Origin: Anas platyrhynchos
Lineage: Eukaryota > Chordata > Aves > Anseriformes > Anatidae
Assembly (NCBI RefSeq): GCF_047663525.1
Contig: NC_092603.1
Coordinates: forward strand, 1,818,001-1,882,000
Direction: 5' to 3'
Length of the DNA: 64,000 bases
Position numbers and translations under genes: made by a program. Positions 50,246 to 61,380 of the stretch are shown in pieces; positions within the stretch are counted from its first letter, which is position 1, and each line of letters begins with the position of its first letter. Below the pieces are notes generated by a model that saw only the letters and a program-made list of their open reading frames with translations, made no database searches and was not told where the DNA came from.

Positions 50246-51640
50246 ATCACAGAATGACAGAATAGCCCGAGTTGGTAGGGACCCAACGGGACCATCGAGT
50301 CCATCTCGACACTCCACAAAGGCCAACCCCAAAATCAGACCCACTCTCACACAGCCTTCTGCAAACACTGCTTCAGCTGCAGCAGGCTCAGGGACATGGC
50401 TACGTCCCTTGGGAGCCTGTTCCAGCACCTGAGCACCCTCTCAGGAAATAAATAGTTTCTGAACAGCTGGCCTGAGCCTCCCCTGAAGCAGCTCCATGCC
50501 ACCGCAAGGCCTCCCCTGATCTCCTCTGCTCTGGGCTCAACAAGCCAAGGGCCTTGAGCCGTCTCCTCACACGCCTTGCCCTGCAGAGCCTTCACCGTCC
50601 TCGTAGCCCACCTTGGAGGCTCTCGCACAGTTTCACGCCCTTCATCTGCTGCGGTGGTCACAGATGCACGCAGTGCTCGAGGCAAGGCCGCAGCAGGCCG
50701 AGCAGAGTGGGACGATCCCTTCCCTCGGCCGGCCAGCAGTGCCGTGCCTGAGGCACCCCAGGCCATGCTTGGTCCTTTGGACTACCAGGGCCCGCTGCTG
50801 GCTCACATCCACCTAGCCATCGGCCACAAAGCCCCAGCTCCTGTTCTGGGGGCTGCTCTCCAGCCTCTCGCCCCCCACGCTGTCCGTACAGCCAGGGCTG
50901 CTCCTGCCCAGGGACACGGCCGGCACTTGCTCTTGTTAAACTTCCCACAGGCGGTGGCTGCCCAGCTCTCCCCTTTGGCCAGATCCCCCTGCAAGGTAAC
51001 TTCACCTTCGACGGAGTTAGCAGCTCCTCTCAGTTTTGTGTCAGACACAAACTCACGCAGGTTTCCTTCCCATCCTACATCCAGCTAATTTATGGGGCCA
51101 CTGATGAGACCTGGCCCCAAAATGGAGCCCTGCACAGCCCCACTCATGACTGGCCACCAGCCTGATATCGCCCCATTTACCAGAACCCTCAGAGCCTGAC
51201 CCCTCAGCCAATTGTTCACCCATCGTATTGTGCATTTCTCTGGCTCTGTGATGGATGTTTGGTCCAGATGGATATGGTCAGAAACCATGTCATAATCTTT
51301 CCTGAAATCCAAAAGATCACTTCAACTGGCTCCCTCAGTCAAATGGGAGACTGACCTTATCCAAAAAAAAGGAAATGAGGTTTGTTGAACATGAGCTTCC
51401 CCCCATGAACCCATGTGTCCTATGACCAGTGACCGCATTGTCCCTTAGGTGTTTTTCACTCACTCCCAGAGCAATCTCTGTAACTTTACCAGGCACTACC
51501 ATGAGACTGACAAGCCTGTAATTCCCAGGGTCTAATTTGCTGCCCTTTCCGGAAACCGGGGCAATGTTTGGCAGCTTCCAGTCACTGGGACCTCTCCAGA
51601 TTCCTCAGTATACTTAAAATTAAATTATAGAGATTTCATG
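50246..51640 (-). mobile_element. Antisense CR1 behind gene 2
   Basis: Starts ATCACAGAATGACAGAATAG, carries GGGACCATCGAGTCCATCTC, and ends in RT-coding sequence: on the minus strand 51312-51085 reads MDFRKDYDMVSDHI and RGQALRVLVNGA, a degraded CR1 reverse transcriptase. Confidence 0.8.
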
Positions 51641-51644
51641 ATGT

Positions 51645-52200
51645 AGTGGGTTTACGTGACAAGGTCTTGGTAGCAGGGGGCTGCAGGGTGGCCTCTCTGA
51701 AGGGAATCCAGAAGCTGCCCCATGTTAGATGAGGGCCCATTTCAGCTGGCTCCAGAGGGACACGTTGCTGCCCAGACCTGAGCCACAAAGCGATGTTATT
51801 TGTGCCTCTGTGAGGGCATAGCTAAGAAATGTGGAAAAAACTTCTGCACAACAGCAGCTGGGAGAGTGAGGAGTGAGAACCAGCGCTGCAGCCCCCAAGG
51901 TGAGTGCAGCAGAAGGGCAGGAGGTGCTCCAGGCACACAGCAGCAGTTCCCCTGCGGCCTGTGGAGAGGCCCCTGGTGGAGCAGGCACTGGGCCAGATCT
52001 GCAGCCCCTGGAGAGGAGCCCACGCAGGAGCACAGGGTCTGAGGGGAACTGCTGACTGTGGGGGAACCAGGTTGGAACAGTTTGCTCCTGACTGAAGGAC
52101 CCTGTGGTATGGACCCATACTGGAGCAGGTATTGCAGGGCTGTGGGAAGCTCATGTAGGATCAGCTCATGAAGGATGGCATCCCATGGGAGGACTCTGTT
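51645..52200 (+). mobile_element. LTR-like repeat fragment
   Basis: TGTAGTGGGTTTACGTGACA start, then units such as GGAGAGGAGCCCACGCAGGA and TTTGCTCCTGACTGAAGGAC. A related but shorter copy is at 60310-60720. It resembles avian solo LTRs; the family is not certain. Its end abuts a CR1 fragment in both places. Confidence 0.45.
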
Positions 52201-53175
52201 GAGGTGGAAAGGCCTTGCAGAGAGATCTGGATAGACCGGAGATTTGGGCAATCATCAACTGCATAAAGTTTAACAAGAGCAAGTGCTGGGTCCTGCACCT
52301 GGGATGGGGCAACCCTGGCTATAGGGACAGACTGGGGGATGTGATGCTGGAGAGCAGCCCCACAGAGAGGGATCTGGGGGTTGTGGTTGACAGCAAGATG
52401 AACATGAGCCAGCAGTGTGGCTTGGCAGCCAGGAGAGCCAACCGTATCCTGGGGTGCATCGAGCATGGAATTGCTAGTCAGATGAGGGAAGTGATTGTCC
52501 CGCTCTACTCTGCACTGGTGCAGCCTCACCTCAAGTACTGCGTGCAGTTCTGGCCACCACAGCACAAGAAGGATGTGAAAGTATTGGAGAGTGTCCAGAG
52601 AAGGGCCACAGAGATGGTGAAGGGTCTAGAGGGGAAGACGTATGCCTTCAGCCAGTTCTCTTAGTACTCTGGGATGAATCCCATCAGGCCCTATAGTCTC
52701 GTATGTATCCATCTGGAGCAGCAAAACCCACACAAATTCGGGGTTGTTGAGACTTTATCGTTCCTGCAGTCACTGTTCTCCAGCTCAGGACACCAGGGGT
52801 TCCACAGCCCAGCATCAGTCTTAAGGGCAAAGAAAGCATTAAACATCTCTGTTAAGTCGATGACCCTGTTGGACCATACCCATCAAGTAACAGACCAATG
52901 CTTTCTCTAATCCTACTTTCACTTTTAAGAGAGTTTAAATAAAAAAAAAAATAATAATAATAATAAAAAAAGCATTTTATTGCCCCTCACAGTACTGTCC
53001 AGCCTCAACTCAAATTGAGCTTTGGCCATATGTATTTTCACCCTACAAAGGCAAACAGTACCTCTGTACTCCTTCCATATTGACTGATCTCGCCTCCAGC
53101 AAACAGGAACTTTCCTCATCCACCTAAGTTCTAGAAGAAGGTCCCTGCCCATCTGAGCCAACCTTCTACCACAGA
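52201..53175. mobile_element. CR1 fragments in opposite orientations (unit A)
   Basis: 52215-52655 is sense CR1 ORF2 C-terminal coding (MKFNK-like [31 protein letters not shown]). At 52656 it switches to antisense CR1, whose minus frame 53161-52925 reads DLLLELRWMRKVPVCWRR. A long A/T run is at 52938-52975. The same junction is found at 61186, so the block was duplicated. Confidence 0.8.
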
Positions 53176-53394
53176 TGCTTTACTGGAGCCGGGATCAGGG
53201 CTGGCACTTTGCCTTCAGCACCCTGGGCAAAGGTGGCAGCTCTGGGCTCAGCACCCTGCTGTGCCCCATTCCCTGCAGCCTCCGATCATGCTCAGCTCTT
53301 CACTGCCATCTCTACAAATTTTCCCATAGCTCACAGTTTGATTCCTTCTTGCATACATGGAAATGAACGAACATAGCCAGTGGCTTTTCCTGGA

Positions 53395-53696
53395 GGTCTG
53401 GAGAGGCCCCCAATGGGGTCAAGCACCTCGTGCTTGCTAAAGGCAGCGGACTGGGCACCCAGCTGCAATGGAATGGTGGTGCCAGCCCTGCAGAGCTCCC
53501 CAGACATTGCCCCAAGGGCAGAGCTGTTCCAGGAGGGTTATTGCAGCCAGGAACTGGGCAAAGGTAGGGAAAGTTGGGCGGAGCCTTGTACTTTCTGCAG
53601 CTCTGCTGGGTGCCGTGAGGGACATCTATCTTAGTGGGGCTCCCTTCAGGAAGAACCCCTGGGGTCCACCTGCCCCCTGGGGAATCTGTCTCTCAG
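53395..53696 (+). repeat. Upstream module of butyrophilin-like gene 3
   Basis: GGTCTGGAGAGGCCCCCAATGGGGTCAAGC to TGGGGAATCTGTCTCTCAG, matching the modules at 32310, 42575 and 63665. It runs straight into the ATG at 53697. Confidence 0.7.
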
Positions 53697-56600
53697 ATGA
53701 GGCTCTCCTGGGGCTGTGGCTGCCCCAGTCTCACCAGACATGCCAGGGATCTCCTGACTTCTCTCGTCACTCTGCTTCTTATCCGGCTGGGCTCAGGTAG
53801 GATCCTGTGGGGCTGCTGTGGGCTCTTCCCCCGGTGCCTGGCAAACAGGCTGCCATAAGGCATGGAGTGGCCATGGGATATGGGGGAACGGATCCCACAG
53901 CTCAGCCCCAGCTGGGTTTCACTTTCACTTTTGTTCTTCCACACAATACGGCTGCTGTCTTGGCTCCCTTTCTGGCTCTTCTTCACCTGCCCGAATGCTG
54001 CAGAGAAGGCTCCCACTCCCAGCACACCTTCTTCTCCTGCACATCCTCCCTCTCCCTCTCCTGTTTCCCCGGTGGTTTCCCATGGGACACGGGGGACGCA
54101 GCACACACCAACTCACACACAGCTCGCCCTTTGACACTCACTGACCCTAAATTTACAATGGCAAAATCTCACCTCTTCTCCATTGTCCAGCCCAGCTCAG
54201 AGTGGAGGGACCAGGCCACACTGTCACTGCCGCCGTGGGGCAGGATGTCGTGCTGCCCTGCCACTTGTCCCCTCAACACGATGCTCGCACCTTGGAGGTC
54301 AGGTGGATTTGGGACAAATTCTCTGAGACAGTGCACCACTACCATGATGGAGAGGACCTGTATGGGGAGCAGATGGAGGCATATGCCGGGAGGACAGAGT
54401 TGGCCAGAGATGGTCTCTCTGCTGGAAGCCTGGACTTGCGAATCACAGGGCTGAGACCCTCTGATGATGGCCGGTACATCTGCACTGTGGAAGATGCTGA
54501 TGCTTATGCTGAAACCATTGTGGAGCTGGAGGTGTCAGGTTAGTGGCTGGGGTGATACTGCCAGGGCAGAGTTTACGTGTCCTTTGAATGTTTCAGCTTC
54601 TTCACAGTATGGAACATGCCCATGGATGTGGAGGTAATATCTGGGGAGAGACCCTGGATACTTTTGTCAGTTTTCACTGATTATCTTTGAAGAAAGAAAT
54701 CATAATATGTTGAGGGCACTGGGCACAGGCTGCTGAGCAGCACCTTCAGCTGTGTCAGCAATGGGACCAAACAGCACACAGGGAGAATCGCAGAGTCCTC
54801 TGAACAGGCAGACGTCTGCTTTACTTTTGCTTTCTGTGCTGGGGGAGACCTGAGAATTTGTCAGGAAGTATTGGGGCTTCTTGAACGAGCATGGCATGGT
54901 GCAGAGATGCTGCCTGGAGGTGCTGGATCTCTGCACCTGGGTTTTATGGACAATATGGGGTCACTGACATTGTGCAGCCCTTCTTTCTGTTTTTAGCGCC
55001 AGCCAGGTTGGATTGGGGTGAGGGTGGGTGCACGGAGCACCTGGAACAAAAGCCGCTGGTGCTGTGGCTGTGCTAAGCTGTGTCTGTCTTGGGAGCAGAC
55101 GGGGTCTTTGCCTTGGAACTCAATCACTCCCCAAGTCAAGCCCCAGCCACACGCTCTTCCCCCAGCCACAGGCACTGACCCCCACCTCTCCCTGGGGGGC
55201 TACGAGGCCACAGGCGTCCGGGTGCTGTGTCGATCGGCCGGCTGGTACCCACTGCCGCAGCTGCTGTGGAGGGATGCTCGCGGGCAGCACCTGCCCTCGG
55301 TCTCCCAGACACATTCCCAGGACCAGGAGGGGCTCTTTGAAATCGAAGGCGCCGTCATCGTGACCGGGAGCGTGGAGGGGCCCGTGTCCTGCGTGGTCAG
55401 GAGCAGCCGCCTGCAGCAGGAATGGGAATTTTCCCTGCACATTGCAGGTACAAATGGCACAGCCAGGGTGAGGTGTCCCTGGCCACTGCACTTGTCCTGA
55501 CCCAGGAGAAGTCTGGGTCTTGCTCTTCCACCTGCGGGCATGGAAACGCAGCCCTTTTCCTGGTGCCTTTTCTCAGCTCCCTTCTTCCACAACGCCCAGC
55601 CCTGGATGGTGGCTCTGGCTCTGGTCCTCGTGCTTTTGTCTGTGTCCATTGGCCTGGGTGTTTATCTCTTTCGAAAGCAAGGTAAGCTGGCAGCACAGGG
55701 ATGGAGCAGAGGGAGGTGTTCTGCAGGGACCCCGCTGGGTGTGGAGCGGGGCTGAGCCCTGGCCCAGGGAGGTGCGTAGGAGGAGGAAGGGAATGTTCTC
55801 CTGGGGATCCCAAAGGTCTTAGGATCGTCGTGGGTGGGAGGCCAGGGAGCATGGCTGCAGCGTGGGGCTGGTGGCAAGGCGCAGCCCCCCTGCACATGTT
55901 CCCACCCAGCAACCAAGCTGCTCTGCTCACCACCTGTTCCTCCGCCTTTGCTTTTCAGCCACACAGAGCCGAGAGCTGGGTGAATCCTTGCAGTCCCTGC
56001 CCTCAACCCTGGGGATGTGGTGTCACTGCGGGAGGGCCTGGGCTGGGTGGGCTCAGGGGGCTTGTGTGCTGGTGGCTCGGGGGTGCTGGAGGAGCAGCTG
56101 GAGCCTGGGGTGGGAGTGAGGAGTGCTGGGGCTGGGGCTGCCCTGGGCACGGGACACGGCTGGGATGGCTGAAAGGAGCAGGGATCAAGGTGGGGACGGG
56201 GAGCGAGCTGTGGGGCTGCCCCACTCTGCACTGATGCTTCTGGGACACGGACGTCCTCCACCCATCCCCATTCACTTCCCCTTGTGTTTTGGTGGCAGGG
56301 TGCAGAGAGCTGCACAAGTGTCTGTTCTTCAAGCTAGAAGTCTTGCAAAATGCTGGCCCTAGGTCTTTGTTAGTGGGGTTGCTACAAGTCTGGGAGCAAG
56401 GTGGTCTGTGCCCATGCATGAGAGCAAAAAATTTGGGGTCTAGCCATCTAGCCATGGAAGCAGCATTGGATTGAAAGTCTCTCCACTCTGACCATTCATT
56501 CCTTTTGCTTTTTATAGCAGCCAAAAAGGATGCAAAGCTGGGTAAGTCTCCTTCCCCAAAGAGAAGGCATTTGGTGTCTTACCATGGGCATACTCCCATC

Positions 56601-57905
56601 TGACCGTACATTGCTTTTCTTTTTCTTTTCCAGTGGAACAGGCTGCAGAGATAGGTGAGTGTCCATCCCTGAACTGGAAGAATTTGCAGTGTAGACAATG
56701 GATGAGAAGTTTTTCCCTCTGATCATATATTCCTTATGCTTTTCTTTTCCAGAGGAAAAAGTTGCAAGACTGGGTGAGTCTCTCTTCCCCCCACAACTGA
56801 AGGAATTTGGGGTCTTCGGTTTTTAGCAGTCATTGATCAGAAGCAGACTCCTCTCATCGATGCATTGCTTTTTTCTTTTGTTTGTAGATGAACAAGCAGC
56901 AGAGCTGGGTAAGTGTCTTCGTGCTCAGGCCCAAGGGCAACACCAAGGTGATGTGCAGGGGAGGGTGGGCAGCTGGGAAAGAGCAGCCCAGGGCTGGCCC
57001 CTCACCCTGCCCACACCCACTGGGCACCAGCCATGGACTGTGACCAGCTCTCCCCTCTCCTTCCAGCATGGAGAAAGTTTCTGCTGCCTCACAATACACG
57101 TAGGTGTGCACTGGGTTGCCCTCTGTGGTGCTTCTCCTGCCCCTGGTGGGGCATGTTCAGGAGCCAAGAGGTGCCCCATCTCCTGCCCCGTGGGGCAGCT
57201 CCTGGCCCCGAGCTGGGGAAAGCCTGCCCAGGGCTGAGCTCTGCCCCTGATGGCCTGGCTCCTTCTGTCCCTGCAGTGAAGGTGACCCTGGATCCAGACA
57301 CGGCTCATCCCCACCTTGTTGTGTCTCAGGACAACAGCAGTGTGAGACGGGAAAGTGAACGGCAGCAGGTGTCTGAAATACCGGAGAGATTTGACTGTTG
57401 GTGCTGCGTGCTGGGCCGTGAGGAGTTCAGAGAAGGGAGACATTGCTGGCAGGTGGAGATGGATGGAGAGTGGCACAAGTATTCTTGGTGGGGTGTGGGG
57501 GTGGCCAGGGCATCTGTGGAGAGGAAGAAGTGGATAGACAAAAGCCCCAAAACAGGGATCTGGGCTCTGCAGTACTATGAGGGGCAGCTCAAGTCTCTCA
57601 CATCTCCTCGCACCCCCTTGTCCCTGTCTCCTATCCCCACAAGGATCTGGGTCTGTCTGGACTGTACCCAGCAGCAGGTGTCTTTTATCAACGCTGACAA
57701 TGGGGTCGAGATCTTCACTTTCACAGCAGCCTCCTTCAATGGGGAGAGAATCCGCCCCTGGTTCTTTCTGGGGACAGAGGGAATTCAGCTGTGCCTGAGG
57801 GACAGCACCCCCAAGACCCTGTCCCCAGCCCTGGGGGGCTCCTGCCCTTCTCCAGCCACTCCTGCATCACCTCTCCTTGGTTCTGCTGGACCAGCACAGG
57901 AATGA
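53697..57905 (+). CDS. Butyrophilin/BG-like receptor 3 (5 heptad exons, extended C end)
   Basis: 533 aa. Leader 53697-53796, IgV 54191-54538 (RYICTVEDAD), IgC-like 55166-55447, transmembrane 55577-55681, heptad exons 55959-55979 (ATQSREL), 56521-56541 (AKKDAKL), 56634-56654 (VEQAAEI), 56753-56773 (EEKVARL) and 56888-56908 (DEQAAEL), 33-bp exon 57067-57099, PRY-SPRY from 57277. The stop codon used by copies 1 and 2 (ACCCTGTAA) is replaced by ACCCCCAAG, so the frame runs 33 residues on to TGA 57903. The 33-bp exon ends CAC instead of CAG before the donor, which changes the next residue from V to L. AATAAA at 58196. Confidence 0.9.
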
Positions 57906-58284
57906 GGGGCAGTGGGGTCAGGGGTTCCCTGCATTCCTCCCTGCTGCTGGAGGAGGGCTGGGATGCTGCAAGCAGGGGCCAGGCCCCTTGCAGCCCCTGG
58001 GGTCTGCCCTGCACGCAGCTCCTGTGCTGGGGCACAAGCCCTGCTGGCACCCAAGGGTCTCAGCCACCTTTGCCTCCTAGTTTGGGGTTGATTTGTGCTT
58101 TGTGCCTGGTGCTGAGCATGAGCAGTCATGGGGGCTCTTTGTTCCCTCCTCTGGAGTAGATGTATCCAAGGCCCAGCAGCAGCAGGACTGTGGCAAATAA
58201 AGTTTTGTACAGGAAGATGGAGTCTGGCAGTGGCATTTGCTGGGTGCTTTGTGTCCTGAGACCTTGCTGCCTGGGAAGGCGTCT

Positions 58285-58520
58285 TGCAGCAGACCGTCTC
58301 CTCACACGCCTTGCCCTGCAGAGCCTTCGACGTCCTCGTAGCCTTCCCTTGGAGGCTCTCGCACAGTTTCACGCCCTTCGTCTGCTGAGGTGCCCACAGA
58401 TGCACGCAGTGCTCGAGGCGAGGCCGCAGCAGGCGAAGCAGAGCGGGACAATCCCTTCCCTCGGTCAGCCAGTAGGGCCATGCCTGAGGCCAAGCAGAGC
58501 ACGCTTCGCCCTTTGGGGTC
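58285..58520 (-). mobile_element. Short antisense CR1 fragment
   Basis: CGTCTCCTCACACGCCTTGCC to GCACGCAGTGCTCGAGGCGAG matches CR1 sequence at 10800-10920 and 50560-50690. Confidence 0.7.
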
Positions 58521-58717
58521 CCATGCCATAGCCCCCACACACCCGATACTCTTGGTGAGACACCGTAGGACTGTGTGAGCCTCCGCCCTGTCCCCAGAAC
58601 ACTGCAGAGACACCAGCGGGGCTTGTGGAGCATCTTTCTTGTCTGCACCACAGCATCGGGTCTGAGATGGGGCCAACTGGGAACCGCCGATGCCAGGAGG
58701 TGTCCTTCTGGGGGTCC

Positions 58718-59409
58718 TCAGATGCTGCCTGGGGAAGGGGGGGACACACAGGGCGAGAGATGGGGTGATTTGACCCTCACCGATGTGGATGGGGATGGTG
58801 ACACCGTTACCTGCGGGGTAGTTGTCTCCAGGGAGGGGAGTGTAACCCGCAGGGGGGAGAAGAGGAGTGAGCAGAGTCCTCGTCGCCCTTGACCATGGCC
58901 CCGGCTCTCCCTGGCCACTCAACTGGGGTGGGAGGCCTGGCCCTGAAGCGGTAGACGCCGGCGAGAAATAAGCCAAGTCCCAGCACCATCAGCACGGTGG
59001 CCACCGCCACCAGTATCGTCACCTCCGGCATCAGTCCGGGACCTGCGGGGACACGGCCGGGTGAGTGGCAGCAAGGAGCCAAGGCCACCGGCCTCCAGGT
59101 GCAGTCCTGCGCCTCTCCACTCACTCCAGTCCTCGAGGAGAGGCTCCTGCAGGCTGACGTGCTGCACCGAGCACGTGTAGGTGTCGCCTGCCACTGGGGC
59201 CACCAGCAGGGACACCTGCGTCTGGTAGCTCCAGTCGCCATTGGGGATGGCGGAGATGGGGTTGTAGTCGTCGGGCTCCACGATGTCCCCGTTGCGCAGC
59301 CAGATGACGGTCACCTCGGGGGGGTAGAAGCCCCAGATGTGGCAGCTGAGGCGCACGGGCACACGGGCATTCCCCGTCTCCGCAGGGATGATGCGGACTT
59401 GGGGCTGCG
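58718..59409 (-). pseudogene. DMB: DM beta chain gene, 3' exons only (probably broken)
   Basis: Minus-strand exons: beta-2 Ig domain 59409-59125 (VRLSCHIWGFYPPEVTVIW, NGDWSYQTQ, YTCSVQH), connecting/transmembrane exon from 59042 (VTILVAVATVLMVLGLGLF), a short exon near 58847-58811 with YTPLPGDNYP, and a last piece 58728-58718 with TGA. GFYPPEV, NGDW-YQT and the tyrosine sorting motif YTPL identify DM beta, the class II peptide editor of endosomes. The beta-1 exon and leader were not found; upstream 59440-59880 is repeat sequence and then retroelement. The acceptor before YTPL reads CG where AG is expected, and a good donor for the transmembrane exon was not found. It sits inside the butyrophilin-like array in opposite orientation. 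Confidence 0.75.
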
Positions 59410-59444
59410 CTGGAGCAGGGTTGGGGATGGGGTCAGTAGTGGGC

Positions 59445-59880
59445 GAGCCCCTTTTCCCTACCCTGTGCAATGTCCCCACGCAATGTTCTGTGCAATGCTC
59501 CCATGCAAAGCTCCCATGCAAAGCTCCACACAACTTCCCCATGCCACTTCCCCATGCAACGCCCTGTCCAAGCTCTAGGCATTGTCCCATGCGATGTCAC
59601 ACGCGACATCCCCATGCGATGCTCACAAGATGCCCTGTGCAACGCCCCTGTGCCACACCCTGCAAGAGGTATTGCTCTGTGCAACATCCCCTTGCAAAGG
59701 GCAATGCAATGCGCTGTGCAGTGCTGCGTGCAACATCCCCATGCGACGTCCTCACGCAGTGTACTCTTCAACACCCCCATGCAATGCCCAGTGCAACATC
59801 TTGCCAAGGCATCAGCTCCAGGGCAGACTCTTTCTGCAGCGGAGCAGGGGATCCCACAGGCAGGGCTACGTTTTTCTGGC
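59445..59880 (+). repeat. Degenerate short tandem repeat upstream of DMB exons
   Basis: Dozens of degenerate units of about 10-16 bp around CCCATGCAA and GCAATGYCC (for example CTCCCATGCAAAGCTCCCATG). No exon is visible in it on either strand. Confidence 0.75.
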
Positions 59881-60310
59881 ATCTAGCCCACTTGAGGGAG
59901 CCGCCAGGACCCAGGAGCACTTGCAAGGGGAGGCTGACAGAGGTTGAGGGCTATCAGGGAGTGTGAGCAGGAGATAGAGTGGTGGGGCAACTCCCTGCGG
60001 ATCCTGAAGGAGAGGTACCGGGGTGAGACACCCCAAATGGGGGTGGACCCCCTCCCCTGTCGCTGTCGGGCAGAGGGAGGGGACCTGGGAGTTGAGGAGG
60101 AATGGAGACAGGTCCCTGCTCGACATCGCAGGCGATGACACCCCCTGCAGGCCCCAGCTTCCCAGGTGCCCTTCCACAACAGGTTTGAGGCCCTGGAGCT
60201 TGAGAGACCAGTAGCTGAGGAAGAGGTAAAAAGTGTAGCCAGGAGGATGCTTACACTCAGGAAGTCGACTCCACGCCTCAGGTCTGCTATCCTCTTTTGA
60301 TAGTCCAGAC
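59881..60310 (+). mobile_element. Retroelement 5'-segment fragment (CR1-like)
   Basis: Shares CAGGTGCCCTTCCACAACAG and the frame PFHNRFEALELE with the antisense piece at 21860-22262. Tentatively CR1 ORF1 or 5' region. Confidence 0.4.
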
Positions 60311-60735
60311 TGGCAGTGATGACATTGAAGAGAGAAGCCTGAAGGCTGTCAAATGGGACGTTAGGGGACTGGGGCAGTTAGTGGATGGAGCGGCAGTACA
60401 GGTGGAGCAGATCTCCACACTGCAGCCCATGGAGGAGCCCCCGGTGCAGGAGGTGGAAGGGGCCTGGAGGAGGCGGCAGCCCATGGAGTGCTGCAGGAGC
60501 AGAACCCAGGCCAGAGCCACAGCCCATGGAGAGGAGCCCCCGCAGGATCAGGAGTTCTGGGGGGACCTGCAACCCATGGGTTACCCAGATTGGAACAGTT
60601 TGCTCCTGACAGATGTACCTCATACTACAGACCCACACTGGGGCAGTTGCTGGAGAGCTGCTGCCTGTGGGAAGCCCATGTAAGATCAGATTGGGAAGGA
60701 CAGCATCCCATGGGAGGAGTTGTGCACTCAGCTGA
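60310..60735 (+). mobile_element. LTR-like repeat fragment (second copy)
   Basis: GGAGCAGATCTCCACACTGC, CAGCCCATGGAGAGGAGCCC and TTGGAACAGTTTGCTCCTGA are shared with 51940-52200. It leads into the same CR1 junction as that copy. Confidence 0.45.
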
Positions 60736-60739
60736 GGGT

Positions 60740-61380
60740 GGAAAGCCCTTGCAAGGAGATCTGGACAGATTGGAGAGTTGGACAATCACCAACTGCATGA
60801 AGTTTAACAAAGGCAAGTGCCAGGTCCTGCACCTGGGATGGGGCAACCCTGGCTACACGTACAGACTGGGGGATGAGACGCTGGACAGCAGCCCTGCAGA
60901 GAGGGATCTGGGGGTTGTGCTTGACAGCAAGCTGAACATGAGCCAGCAGTGTGCCCTAGCAGCCAGGAGGGCCAACCGTATCCTGGGGTGCATCAAGCAC
61001 GGCATTGATAGTCGGCCAAGGGAGGTGATTGTCCCACTCCACTCTGCGCTCTGCGGCCTCACCTCGAGGATTCTGTGGAGTTCTGGGCACCACAGCACAA
61101 GAAGGACGTGAAACTATTGGAGAGTGTCCAGAGAAGGGCCACAGAGATGGTGAAGGGCCTTGAGGGGAAGATGTATGCCTTCAGCCAGTTCTCTTAGTAC
61201 TCTGGGATGAATCCCATCTGGCCCTATAGTCTTGTATGCATTCATCTGGAGCAGCAAATCACACACAAATTCGGGGTTTGTTGGGACTATATCGTTCCTG
61301 CAGTCACTGTCCTCCAGCTCAGGGCACCTGGGGTCCCACAGCCCAGCATCGGTGTTGAATGCAAAGAAAGCATTAAACAT
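60740..61380. mobile_element. CR1 fragments in opposite orientations (unit B)
   Basis: Sense CR1 60740-61186 ([19 protein letters not shown]), then antisense from 61187. It is the duplicate of 52215-52840. The antisense part stops at GCATTAAACAT (61380), where a newer CR1 is inserted, and resumes at 63126. Confidence 0.8.

Noticed and set aside
59470-59886. Open frames in the CCCATGCAA repeat upstream of DMB as a beta-1 domain
   Set aside because: They encode repeat-derived sequence without the conserved cysteines or N-glycosylation pattern of a beta-1 domain.
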